From: Dryocosmus kuriphilus
Taxonomy: Eukaryota; Arthropoda; Insecta; Hymenoptera; Cynipidae
Length of the DNA: 64,000 bases
Direction: 5' to 3'
Assembly (NCBI GenBank): GCA_038277395.1
Contig: CM076189.1
Location: forward strand, 208,546,011 to 208,610,010
Every line of letters starts with the position of its first letter. Positions within the stretch are counted from its first letter, which is position 1. Positions 35,474 through 47,540 of this stretch are shown here, piece by piece. A model generated the notes under the pieces. The model had not been told where the DNA came from and did no database searches. It was given only the letters and a program-made list of their open reading frames with translations. Both the position numbers and the translations under genes were made by a program.

Positions 35474-35814
35474 TATGTCAGAGTGTCAAGTGAACGAATA
35501 CATGGTATTATGTTCGGCGGTTTTATAATTTGATAAATGTAAATATTGTACTGAAATTTTAGGAAATGGTTTAAAATACATAACGGCACGTCTGTCTGGC
35601 CCATTTGCGTTTTTATTTTGTTTAAATAATGCAATTTTATTCATGCGATTTTAGCCGGGGCAAAAGGCCTCGGTAGGCCACATGGGGGAGGGGTGTCCGA
35701 GTCCGAACCCCGAGGTTTTCCACTAAGTGTGTGTAAAGTTGAACGAACCCAACCGAGCCGAGTCGAGTGGGTGTTTCTCTCCACTTCCACCTGCCCCTTA
35801 CCGCATCAATAACA
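35474..35814. other. Anonymous DNA with a GC-richer patch
   Basis: 35650-35815 (GGCCTCGGTAGGCCACATGG onward) is clearly GC-richer than its flanks and contains CGAACCCAACCGAGCCGAG. It could be the tail of an unrecognised retroelement. No ORF. Confidence 0.35.
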
Positions 35815-37140
35815 CAGGCCTACAACATTTTCCCCACTGAGATTTGAAAGTGTTTTCTCACGTTATTTTTCGCGCTTAATCCAAATCTGTCAGCAGAATT
35901 TGTTTAGCACGTCAGGATTTTGAGATATTCTAAGCTGAAAGTGTAAAAAAGGCCGTTTTTCGCCATATTCAGATGAAAATAAATTCGAAACGCACATACA
36001 TGATTTCTGATATGGTCAAATATTTACAACTGTAGGACCTTTTATATCAACAAATTTCATTTTCTGAGGTACCTAAGCATCAAACGTTTCATCAGACTGA
36101 TTTCTTCAGAACTCTCTATCAAAGGGTTTGTCGGGTCGCTAATTACGAATTTGGGGTCAAAATTTAATTTTTCAAAATGGTGACCTAAAAAAGTGCTTCA
36201 TAATGATTGCTAGTAGAATTATAACGAATTTTTGAAGTGAAATTCGTTATGGGGCACTATACAAAAAACAGACTGGGAGTGAATCGATAGACGTGACGTC
36301 ATCACATTCAATGTAGAAACGCAAACATGACAGCACACTGTCTCTTTCATACTCTCTCTCTCTCTCTCTCTCTTTCTTTCTCTACAATATAGGTATACAC
36401 CACGGACTTAGTCGAAGTGCTTGGGTAGACCGCTTGATCCTATGTTAAACATAAGAGAGAGCGAGACAGAAATATAGCGCTGCGCTGCGCGCGCCTTCTG
36501 TCAACTGACTAAACTATTTCTATTTCGTTCTCTCTTACTTTTAACATTATAGGACCGAGCGGCATAAAGTGATGTAAGAGTCATAAGAGTGATTTAAAAT
36601 TGCACAATTTTAACATATTTAATTTAGGGAGAAAAAAAATGAAGTTTCACTTCTGTCCTGTGCCCCAGACACAGCCTAGTTTTTTATTTTATTTTTGGTC
36701 TGCCTTATTTGATCCGATATTTTCTGACTCAAAATTCGTAATCAGCGACCCGAAAAAACCTTTTTTAGAAAGTTCTGAAGAAATCGGTCTGATGAAACGT
36801 TTCGTACTTAGGTAAGGTACCTTAGGAAATGGAATTTGTTGATATAAAAGGTTTTAAAGTTGTAAATATTTGACCATATCAGAAATCATTGATGTGCATT
36901 TTCGTACATTTTTTCATGAGGAATCGGAATCTGTTGGCCAAACTGACGAATATCTTCGTACTTCGGCGTTATTGTCATCTGAATATGCCGTAAAACGGCC
37001 TTTTTTGCACTTTCAGGTTAGAATAACTCAAAATCCTACACAAATTCTGATGCCAGATTCGGAATCATTGCGAAAAATTACGTAAGAAAAATTTTTTTAA
37101 AAAAATGGGTAAACAAAATTTCCATTTTTGTAGGCCTGTA
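35815..37140. mobile_element. Inverted-repeat element, ~370-bp arms
   Basis: The arm at 35815-36190 (CACAGGCCTACA ... ATGATTTCTGATATGGTCAA ... GAAACGTTTCATC-like) recurs inverted at 36720-37140 (GATGAAACGTTTCGTACTTA ... TTGACCATATCAGAAATCAT ... TGTAGGCCTGTAT). About 530 bp lie between the arms. The arms are distantly similar to the 163-bp unit of cassette X (AATCTG..CAG, CACGTCAGGATTTT). No transposase. Confidence 0.72.
36354..36378. repeat. (CT)n microsatellite
   Basis: About ten CT repeats, then CTTTCTTTCTC, in the loop of the inverted-repeat element. Confidence 0.9.
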
Positions 37141-38319
37141 TAATACTAATAATGTACCTTTTGTAAACGAGACAAGTAAAAAATAAAAATAATTTGCTGT
37201 TTTATTTTGATTTTTTTTAAATATTAAAAAAAAACACGGTGCACCCCGCGAGGAGGGGAGGTCAAAGAAAAAGCCTCGTTGCGCCTCATAGGGGGATGGG
37301 TGTCTAAAAGTGTTAAAAATTGGGTCTCGAGGTTTATGAACGGCCCCTTATGAATATACAACTATAAACCTCTATGTAGATCCAGCCTCCCTCTCAGAAT
37401 GCTTGCGTAATACTTGAATGGCCCCTAAGATCTAATTATTATTAATAAGTTCATAATTTCATCATATAGAATTATGCCTGAGGAGGCTAACGGTCCGTTA
37501 CAGAAATGTTGCGGTTTATTGTAACTCCATCACAATAAAAAGAGTCTGGAAGAGTCGAACAGAGAAATTGAAAAAGAAAAATTGGCTTTTTTACTTTCAA
37601 TCTCCAAAAATTCGTTACTATTTCATTCCCGGACGTAAAAAAAACTTGAGTTTACCATCATTCTATATTAATAATACTAATAATAATATTATTAGTTTTC
37701 TACTAATTCATCGTCAAATTTCATTAATTCAATTAGTGGGAATTCAACTACGATTAATTGAATAGAACAGAAGAGAATAGAATAGAGTTAATTTTAGTTA
37801 GTTCCCCAGCATCCCCTTATTCGTTCTGACAAATCCTTTTGGCGGGACATCCCTCATCTTGGGGATGAGTTATTGCCACGGCGTAAACTCCTCGCGCGTA
37901 ATTGCGATCAATCCTCGAGGCAAAGCGTGCACAGCGTGAGCTTTAGTTAGGTAGACGAGTAACATGCTATAGCGTAACAACGTACCACCGACTCTGGGAG
38001 GATCTCAATCCCTATTAGCAGGCAGCCGAGGCGAAATACTATGATGTAGAGATGAGGCATCAATTCCCCTACCGCAAATGATTACACTGCGGCTGTCCAC
38101 TAACTGGCCGACAACCCACTGGCCCCACTGGTCCCCCAATTGACAGGGGAGATCAACCAGGGTGTTGATCGTGGTCTCACTATGCTACACAGTTACACAC
38201 CTATATCGCCTGCGAGAACCCAACCAAATGAGAGCAACAGAGCCACAGAGACAAAATCTATATGGGAATATTGATATTACAAATTCTGCTATACCTGGAC
38301 CTGGTAGGTATTTCGAAAT
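37141..38319. other. Anonymous DNA; GC-richer patch 37790-38180
   Basis: The stretch at about 37790-38180 (contains GGCCGACAACCCACTGGCCC) is less AT-rich and unlike its flanks. I could not match it to rRNA, tRNA or a known LINE, and it lacks a long ORF. 37240-37440 has an MITE-like GAACGGCCCCTTA end resembling the piggyBac-like MITE terminus. Confidence 0.35.
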
Positions 38320-38769
38320 TCACACGGAGAAAATTTATACGTTAAATTTTACATGACTTAGTTCGGTAAACGGAGGACATAGTTGCATTTCGTTAAAATT
38401 TACTTTCAGTCATGTAAAACGAAATAGTGATTGAAAAAAACAGCACTCTCGTCTGGAAGCGAACGCAGACACCTCGGATCCTAAATTCACATACTATCCC
38501 CAGTGCTACGGAGCCTCATAACTTCATACTTGAGTATTTGAATTCAACCCATGCGTCGTCACGCCCGCTTTCACAGTGGCTTGGAGTTTGTCACATTTTG
38601 CCTCACTTTGATGTAATTCGTGAGGCAATTACCGAAGTTTTGTGTAATTTTCGCAATTCAGTTCGAAAAATAGTCGTAAAATAATTGTAAACATTATCTA
38701 AATGCCTTTATATCCTTCATTTACCTAACTAATTCGGTAATCTTTCACTCACAAGTTTTCTCTGTGCAG
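38320..38769. mobile_element. 450-bp TIR element with tRNA-like patch
   Basis: The ends are inverted: TCACACGGAGAAAA at 38320 and TTTTCTCTGTGCAG at 38756-38769. TTCGGTAA blocks lie inside both ends. The segment at about 38440-38520, read on the minus strand, vaguely resembles a tRNA-derived module (GTAGCACTGGGGATAG then GCGTTCGCTTCCAG as a possible B-box), but both boxes are poor. Non-autonomous. Confidence 0.6.
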
Positions 38770-39429
38770 AATTCGTTAACTTCACATTCCAGTTAGATTG
38801 GCTCAATAGTTTGCTATAGTTACTACTCAGTAATACTCAGGCAAAGTGCAAAATGCTACCGAAATTTCGATAACGGCTCTTGTATCTCAACTCTCTAAAT
38901 AATAATAAATTAGTTTAATTATGTCCAGTAATATTATACTTGAGAAAAAGTGCGCCCCTAATGAAAAATAATATTCTTCCTTTATTTACTCGGAATCTAA
39001 TAACTTTTCCAATCAACCTTTTTAGGCCCAAAAAACATGAACTTTCAACTAATTATGAGGAATCTTGATATTTCTTTTCGAAACCATGCAAAATGATTAC
39101 TGTATAAATTTGAGTCAAGCTAGATAAGAATTTGCTCAAATAAATTTGAGCAAAGCTTTAATAGTGAATATCTCTCGAATGAATAGAGATAATAGTATAC
39201 TGTGTATCAAGAAGGGAAACCATGTCTTTTGGCGCCGAGCATATGCGTTTTCATTACGGAGCGTATAGTAACAGAGAAAAAACAAAGCGTAATATTTACT
39301 CCAATTTTAGAGTAACCATTACCAGCAACAAAAACTACCCAATGTGGGCAATCTTTACCCTGACGTATGGGGTAATCTTCTGTCTTTACCCATGTGTGCG
39401 AGTAACTCTCAATGTTTACCCAATGGAGA

Positions 39430-40085
39430 ATAGATATAAGGAGACCAAACTGTAATGCATGGACTTCACCGAAAACGTGCACTTTTGTGTTTCCAGAAGT
39501 ACGAAGTAGTGTTTGAACTTTCCGTACCAGGAGCGCCGTTTCAGTTTCTCAACATAACATCATAACCTTTAAAGTATTCTTCATTTGAGGTTATATTTAT
39601 ACGATCTTTCTCATACTTCACCTTCCTCATCCACACAAAACTGTAATTTTTACACTTATGCAATTTAATAAATATAAATTACCTACCTCCTTGATTTTCT
39701 ATTAACTATATTTATACACTGTCACTAGAATTAATTAAAAATACTGCCTATTTAAATAAAACTGACTTGAACTGACTAGTTAAAACAAAAGAATATATCT
39801 TCAAAATAATATCAGCCATATTTCTTTTTCACGTATGAGTGGCGCACCTCGTACGGGATGTTCGAACACTACTTCGTACTTCTGGCAACAGAAAAGTCAT
39901 GGAGAATAGACATAAGGAGCTCAAACTGTAATGCATGGACTTGGCCGAAAACGTGCACTTTTTTGTTGCCAGAAGTACGATGTAATGTTCGAACTTTCCG
40001 TATCGAGGCGCGTCACTCGCACTTAAAAGAGAAACATGGCCGTCCGTTTCAGTTTGTCAACAAACGTCATAACCTTTAAAGTATT
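39430..40085. repeat. Duplicated module with local palindrome
   Basis: 39430-39595 and 39905-40085 are direct copies (TGTAATGCATGGACTT, AAAACGTGCACTTTT, CATAACCTTTAAAGTATT). Within 39833-40028 there is an inverted repeat of ~66-bp arms (GTACTTCTGGCAACAGAAAA against TTTTTTGTTGCCAGAAGTAC) with a ~55-bp loop, bounded by GAGTGGCGC / GCGTCACTC. Confidence 0.72.
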
Positions 40086-41183
40086 GCAAAGATTGCAAAG
40101 TAAAATAAACATGTAAAAAATGTATTAAATGAATGAAATAAGAAATGGGACATCCGTTTAACTGCATTTAAGCTGTATGCAGGAGAGAGGTAAGTTAGGT
40201 GTTATAAATTTAACAATATAATTCGTTTTTCTCATATTTTAACAACAAATTACAGTTTTTGAGAAATAGAAAAAGTTAAAAAAATGTTTATAAAATCATA
40301 TTTTAATTGCAAGATAATAAACTGTATGATCTAAATTTTCACACAACTTTTTTTTGAGACATAACATATTATGTAATGTATAAACTCTGCTTATAATTTA
40401 CAGTGCTTATTAAGGATTTAAATCAAGTTCTATTGCCGTGAAGACTACTGGTGTAAAGCTGGTTTGGTGCTTACAGTAAAAATTGATGTAACCGCTGAAT
40501 TTAATTGCAACCATTTGAAAGAGAATTTACATTTGGTTAATTTACCCTTGGATCGTGAATGGGGATGGTTATAATTAATGACAGGTTCTCTCATATTGCA
40601 TTTTTAAATATTGAAGATAGTATTACTAAATGAAAAATAATAATTCGACATAATTTAAATGTGGAAGTTTATTTGCGAGAGGAAGAATGCTGTTCGTTGC
40701 AACAGTAGGAAAGCCTAAAAGTATAAATGACGTTAGGAATATGATTTATGATGTAAATAAAATTAGTATAACTTTACAAGTTGAAAGTCAAAACGAAGAT
40801 GATACAGGTAAAGTCGAAGTCATGTATGTCTTAAAAGACGACGAAATATCTAAGCATACCTCATTTCAGACTTAATATTTCTATGACTCAAAATGCACAA
40901 ATATTAATTTTTTTTAGAACTTTGAAAAAAGGCTGGGATAGCAGGACTGGCGTGCTATATTTCTTTTTTGAACAGGAATTAAATTGTAACTATTTTTATA
41001 ATTAATTGTTAATTTATGTATTTTGGAATAGGAATTGCCTTGTAATGAACATATATTTTCTAAATTAATTTTTTATTTATATATTTTTGAAAAGGTATTG
41101 ACTTTTCCTGAACATATATTTTTTAAATTAATTTTTTATTAGTGTATTTTTGAATAGGAATTGAACTGAAGTGGACATATACT
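40086..41183. other. Anonymous interior of the 5-kb element
   Basis: A donor-like GTAAGTTAGG (40190) and an acceptor-like polypyrimidine-CAG (40253) occur. An open frame of 62 codons at 40687-40875 and a short WDSRTGVLYFF frame near 40935 are seen, but I recognise no family. This could be the eroded spliced gene of an autonomous ancestor. Confidence 0.3.
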
Positions 41184-41877
41184 TTTTACATTCTCATCTG
41201 AATGAGGAGGTATTAGTTTTATGTGAAGACGGACTTTCGCGGATTTCATCAAATATCGACGTTTCATGACCCCCTGACTGAGAAAAAACGGTTTTTACGA
41301 CGGTGTCTGTCTGTATGTTGTTTGATGTGTTGTCGTCGTTGTCGTCGGCGTCTGTTACTGCGATAACTTTTGAAAGAATCATCAGATTGGATTGCGCTTT
41401 GGCACACTTCTTCAGGGTCCAAAAGAAAAGGACGAGTTCGTTAACCAGCGGTTTTTTACCGGTGTTTATGGTTTTATCCATCAAAAACGGTTTTCACAAA
41501 ATCAAAAAATCCATTTTCCGGCTAAAATATGCGAGATAAAAAAAACGGTAGAAAGCAAAAAAATTGTTCATCTCAAAAAAATCTACAAATTTCGTCTTAA
41601 CTATTTTTTGATGAAATAAACGGTTTTTATCTTAATCGAGAAAACATTATTAAAAATAAAAAACTGTGGTTTCTTGACAAAATACTGAAGATAAGAAAAA
41701 AATGATAATAAACGAAGTTGTCCAAATCAAAAAGATCTACAAATTTTATACTAACTATTTTTTGATAAAAGGCACGGTTTTTGTTTTAATCGAGAAAAGG
41801 TTATTAAAAATCAAGAATTCAAATTTCCCGTCAAACTATGCAAGATACGAAAAAAATGATAATAAACTTTATTTTCA
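41184..41877 (+). mobile_element. Helentron-like element, copy D (3' truncated)
   Basis: It begins in a T-run with ACATTCTCATCTGAATGAGG, includes the GTC-rich simple repeat (41325-41350) and three ~155-bp units (markers near 41534, 41689 and 41843), and stops abruptly where the repeated module at 41878 begins. The 3' hairpin end is missing. Confidence 0.7.
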
Positions 41878-42074
41878 TACTTTCTTTCTCATACTTTACC
41901 TATCTCATCCACACAGAACAGTGATTTTTAACACTTTGTAGTTTAATAAATATAAACTACGTACCTCCTTCATTTTCTGTTAAGCACATTTATACACTGC
42001 CACTATAAAATTAAATAATAATACTAACTACTTTTGATATAACTTACATGATAAACTGACTAGTCAAAACAGAA

Positions 42075-42148
<74 letters not shown>

Positions 42149-42360
42149 ATTTCAAAACGATATCAGTCATTGTTTTTTTAGGTGCGAGTGGCGCGCCTTG
42201 TTACGGGATGTTCGAACATTAACTTAATCGTACTTCTGGCAACAGAAAAGTGCACATTTTCGGATACACTAGTTTGGTCTCCTGATGTCTATTCTCCATG
42301 AGAAAAGAGCACATTTTCGGATACACGAGTTTGGTCTCCTTATGTCTTTCTCCATGGTTT
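41878..42360. repeat. Second copy of the 39.6-39.9 kb module
   Basis: 41878-42250 is a direct copy of 39597-39900 (CATCCACACA, GTTTAATAAATATAAACTAC, TGACTAGTCAAAAC, GGGATGTTCGAACA). It is expanded by a long (TA)n. 42255-42360 repeats a CACATTTTCGGATACAC block twice with GTTTGGTCTCC. Confidence 0.75.
42076..42144. repeat. (TA)n microsatellite
   Basis: About 34 TA units at the place where the older copy (39795 region) has only ATATATC. Confidence 0.97.
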
Positions 42361-43985
42361 GCCCCTAAGGCCTAGTTAACTTGACGTCACTTGAAATTGT
42401 CTGCTAGCAAGCAGCAACTCCTTCCATCTTTATATCAAAACCACCAGTTTTAAACTTACAGATGTTTCAGAGTTCTTAAAAGTTCCCGCGGTCTATACAG
42501 TTAAATGACTGCTATGAGATAGGAAGATGCAAAGTTTGAAATTGTGTTTTATAGTAATTTAGTATGTATTCTACGCAAAAAACTTAAATATCGTTACGAG
42601 CGCGTGCGTGTGTGAGAGGGAGGGGGTTGAAGCAAAATATTTAAGTAAATATTTTAGTTTTGGATCGCTGGAAGACCCAACTCAGGGTAATATTTAGTTT
42701 TTACCCATACCATCAGATAACAAATGAAAGTCCCTACTGAGAGTAATGTTCACGTTTTACCCATACCAATAGGTAAACATACGAAGTTACCTGCAAGACT
42801 TTTTACGATATTTTATGTAACAATAGTATCTTTTGCAAGTTTTTTCATGTGTATGTTTGAAACGTTAAGTATATTGTGATAGACATATTTTCTTCAATAT
42901 TTCTCCGTGAATCCAAGAGACGGCAGCTCCGCTGTACAATAATGCCCATGGTTCAAAGCAAATGCGCATGTGCGGAGTACGTATTTGACTACTTTTAACT
43001 CCTAGGAGCGAAAAGTGCTCGAATTCGTAACGCACAGCGCAGATTCATAGTGTTAGATAAATGATTTTTTTCTTATCTAGAAAGCGTCTTCGGTGATTAA
43101 CTATTTGAAAAACCAATTGCTTTTCGGCTTCTTTTATTTCGCAAACTGAAATCAAATGTTTCATTTTTAAAGGAGAATTTCGAAAAATGAGAATCTTTTG
43201 AATCTTTCTAGGAAGCAAGAGAGAAGATAAAATCTTTAGAATGCGTCAATGGTTATGCGGAACGAGGTGTTGAACTTGTAACTTCTTTTTTTAATTTTCT
43301 CACGAAGCGAGAAGACGAAAAGCAACTTTGAAATTGTTGAGAATCAAGGAAGACGTTTTCCAGATGCGACAAAAAGATCAATTGTAAACAGATTTTTGTA
43401 TTGGAGTCACAAAATGCAATTGTTGACTTTTGAAGTTATAAATGAATTGCATGCTATTAAAAATTAAAAATATAACTTATAATATTACAAAAAATATTGT
43501 GCTTTATATGTTTTTAGCTAAATAGAATATTCAATGGTACTTGATCAGATAATACATTAGGTATACCATAATAATCAATTTATAATTTTGAAAATATTGA
43601 GTTTAAAGAAAATTCGAAAAAAAATTTGTGTGGATTCAAAAAAATAAAATGACTGTAATAGTTAAATTCTTAAAAACAATGCTGTTTTGCGAATATGCAA
43701 TATGGTAGTGTATATCTTAACATTATTGTGGTTGATTAATCATCTCAAATTATAGATAAAATCACGACGAATTCAGATATTATCTCTATTCATTCGAGAG
43801 ATATTCAGTATGAAAGCTTTAGCCACATTTCGGTAGCACTTAATGTAGTCCGATTTGATTTACATTTATACAGTAATCGTTTTTCATAATTTCGGAAAGA
43901 AATATCGAGATCAGTCATAATGACTTAGGAGTTGATGTCTTTTTGGGCCACTCTAATCTCGGGGGCATTTTTTTCTACATAGAAA

Positions 43986-46900
43986 ACTCAATTTTCGTTA
44001 AAAATTGTTGGCTAGCCTTCAATTAGGTAAACTGAGCTTATTAATATTCAAATTTAACTAATGATTCATAGTAAAATCGTTCCTAATTGAAATAAATATT
44101 AAACTAAAATATTAAAATTAAATATTTTACTATGAATTAGTACCTTTCAATTACAAATTAGTAGTAATACTTACTAAATTAATCAAAAAACGACTCTGCA
44201 CTATTTGATTAGTGACTTCTTGCTAATTTAGATTTAGAGATATTTTTGAACTACACGGGTAGATGTCACAAATCGTAATGATAATTAATTAATAATTTAA
44301 AAATAGGGTAAATGACCTAATACGAAACCCCTTTCTTTAAAAGGCTAAGACTTTTGAAAGAGTAAAGATTTGTTAGATTATCAAGGGCTAAAATAATCGT
44401 CTGTTTATTACCTCAGTTACGAAAACTAAAAATAATATCAAGACAACCGCATTATGCACCTAATGCAGTTTACAACTATACTTCTAACGATACGATAAGA
44501 TCGCGCTTTCTATTCTGCACGGTAGAATTTACTCAGAGGTTCAAGTTTTGCGTATAATACCGAAGAAATTATTTACATATTTCATTATTTAACGCCCCGC
44601 TGGCTTCAGAGTTTTACCATAAATGTATATTATGCACCATTAGTTTTAACGGACCAGTCACCTCCATCGAGGGATGGAAAAGTGCATGGTAGTCGGATTT
44701 ACATCTGTTTTCTCCATAACCTCCGAATCTTTATAAAAATTAAGACGCGGTAAAAATATGTATAATAATTTCAGAATTAGGGAAAATAATAACGAGCAAA
44801 AGAAAAGAGATAAAGTGTCGTTCTTCTTCTTCAGAATTAGGATCGAAGTTTTTTCGAGAAGGAAGTAGAATAAACCTCTTTCAGTCATTCAAGTAGCTTA
44901 CGCATGAAAAAATTCTACTATTCGTTAACAACGATAATGAAAATTAATGTGCAGAGAGAGAGAGAGCTACGGATAAATTTACGCTTTTCGAGCTTAAAAA
45001 AGTTTGTTCTCTGAATAATAATGATATTCACTTTTCATCTGTTGTTCCAATAAGAACTTTGCGTGTTACTTTTATATTTAAATAATAAAACAAGGAATGC
45101 TTGGGAGTAAAATAATGAACTAATTTATCAAAACAAGGTTTCAGTCGCGAATTAATTGAATTTTTTAAGGGGAGGCAACAGAGTATTTTTAGACCATTGC
45201 AGTTTTAATGATAGGGAATTGTTTTTCTTTGTTTTTTGATACTGGATCGAAACTCTCGAATGTTGAAAAGTTAAACTCCTAGCCAGTAAAGTTGAGCACA
45301 GATTGAAATAAATAATTTTGTATGCAGAATTAAACTCGGGAAAATATTTTCCGTCGAAGTTTGTTCTCCACCTTCGGAGTTATAAATTGACATTGATACT
45401 TTTCTCATCTAGAAGCTATCGTTTAATATCTCTAAGGCGAGATGGAAGACGCGACAAGGCTCGATAGTAAAAGAATAATGGAACATTTGCTAGATGGGAA
45501 GAGAAGCGATATTATTATCGTGAAGAGCATCGGTTTTTCTCGCCCAATTGGGCCAAATAGCCGACGGGGATCGAGCAACGTTATCCGTCTCAATCAAACG
45601 TCGGAGCGATTCTCTACTGTACTACTAAAGGAAACTCTGGTACGGAAAAGGGGTATCATGGTATGATTTTACTCTCACAGTAACAAGCGTCACAGAACTG
45701 TAATATCCTGCGAATTCTCAAATTGCATCCGTCGCCGCTGCAAACAAAGTAGACAAATTCTATTATTTTGCTTCTCTAAATACAAATTTGAAAAGGATTT
45801 TCTAAACTAGTCTGAGTAAATAAAATACCCAACGCGAGAATTATTTCGGGTGTTATTAATATTCAACAAAGATATTGATAAGTTTTTTTTTGAAATATTT
45901 TGTCAGATATCTGGAACAATACGAGTATGTTCGTCTTATTATTAAACGCAGAATTTTAATTAAAATGTTGGAGGAAAACATTAAATTCAGTATTATAAAA
46001 ATTATTTAAAATGTATACTAAGCTTGGCATGTTTTAAAACAATTTCTAAGGATTACTTGTTCAACCGGATTGTCGGTAAAGAATTCCATGACACATTAAG
46101 AGAAACATTCACTTATGTGTCTTCGAAGTAAGAATTTGGTATAATGATACATGGAGAAGTTAATGTTGTGAATGGATTTCAAGACTGGAGGAAAACAGAG
46201 GATTTCGGACCCTCATTTTGGTTTCACCCTTCGTGTTTTCTTATGCTCTAACATCCAACATATCATTCGGAAAATATAAAGGGTTTTGGCACATCAATCG
46301 ATGAGTTTAACAAAGCATTCTTTGCACTTACTTATAAATATTGTATTTCTCTCCCTCGGGATCACAAATGTGTTTATTTTTACGTCTAGATTAGTTTCAG
46401 AATTATTCTCTAAATTGAAGTTGGATTTATTAACTTCTGAGTTATTTATATGTATATACAATTTTCTAATGAAGTCTTGGAAAAATTGTTCAAAATCAGA
46501 ATTATAGAGATTCAGTTTTACTTCAAATCGGCTCCATTCACACTCACTCGATCACACTCAATTGAAATTGTGCAATCAGTTTAATAGTATACGGTGAATA
46601 AATAAAGAACGGTAAACAGTATCATTCTCTTTAATTGCTTCCGTTTTTTCAACGGGTGTTCATTTGAACACGAGGTATCTTTTAATTTCAATTGAAAGCA
46701 AATCATTGTTGATCCAATTAATTATCCTTTTTTGAATTCAAGTCTGACTAATCTAGCATCAAGGCTGAAAAGAAATCTTTCTTTTATTTTTACTAAAGAA
46801 AATATATCACTTTACACTTTTCTTTAAAATGCAAGATTTTTTCAAGAAATCAACTATCTAGATTGCAAAGTGCCAGTGAAAACAGCCAGATAACGATGAT

Positions 46901-47540
46901 AATTATCAATATGAAAGGGACTTAATTACACCTTCTTGTTAATAGAACTGTAGCATCTATACGCCAATGAGTTTGCAAATATATACTGCAAATCATGAAA
47001 GATAATTGAGTCGGCGGAGCGTGAGGATTGCAGGGTGTAAACTGTCATTGCATAAGCGAATTGCACCTATCGCGCCAAAGAGAAGAACCGAACAGTCAGC
47101 AAGTGGCAGGACGCGTTATCTAATGGAATGTACAAACATTTTCGTTTTACGTAAATGTAAAACAGGTACGCGAAAATAATGAAGAAGATTACGCAGCATG
47201 TGGTCAGCATAGATAACGAAGCTACTGCATACACCTAATAACACGTTCGCTGTGTGTATTTTCTACCCTGCTAATATAGGTACCATCGTAACTTAAGTAT
47301 TATCATATCAAATGCATGCGAGTTCGCCCGGTTTCGATACTGTATCAGTAAGACCTGACGTGCAAAGAATCTCAAGATGATCATTAGTCTTTCGTCGGTT
47401 CAAGATTCCTTAGGTACGAATCTTTAGTGCAAGGAACTTTGTTATGTACTCTGTTCTCAAGTTTCCATTGGTTCATTGGAATGTACAGTATATCAATTTC
47501 ATGGATAATGAACTAATAATATTACAGGCTTTACATTAGA
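43986..47540. other. Anonymous AT-rich DNA
   Basis: No supported gene. A short palindromic patch (TTCATAGTAAAAT at 44066 against ATTTTACTATGAA at 44126) lies just outside the 5-kb element. Frames at 44658-44888, 45442-45666 and 46286-46507 are short and unrecognised; 45442-45666 (74 codons, less AT-rich) is the only one I would test for expression. Confidence 0.4.

Larger units (their letters stand above)
38935..43985. mobile_element. ~5-kb inverted-repeat element with nested modules
   Basis: The left arm (38935-39215) and right arm (43745-43985) are inverted copies. Both carry ATATCTCTCGAATGAATAGA (left at 39168-39187, right as complement near 43785-43804), GATTACTGTATAAAT and GATATTTCTTT-CGAAA. 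Inside the arms a further pair of TTTACCC-rich blocks (39330-39425 and 42675-42790) is roughly inverted. The middle holds the repeated modules described separately, a Helentron-like fragment and (TA)n. No transposase ORF. Confidence 0.62.

Noticed and set aside
36600..37085. Two 71-codon ORFs
   Set aside because: They lie in or beside the right arm of an inverted repeat whose mirror arm has no matching frame.
37790..38180. Possible rRNA fragment because of higher GC
   Set aside because: No recognisable rRNA motif on either strand; no R1 target context.
38440..38520. tRNA gene on the minus strand
   Set aside because: Boxes are weak and it lies inside a TIR element; at most a tRNA-like remnant.
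40687..40875. 62-codon ORF as a host gene
   Set aside because: Lies inside an inverted-repeat element; no family resemblance and no confirmed splice partner.
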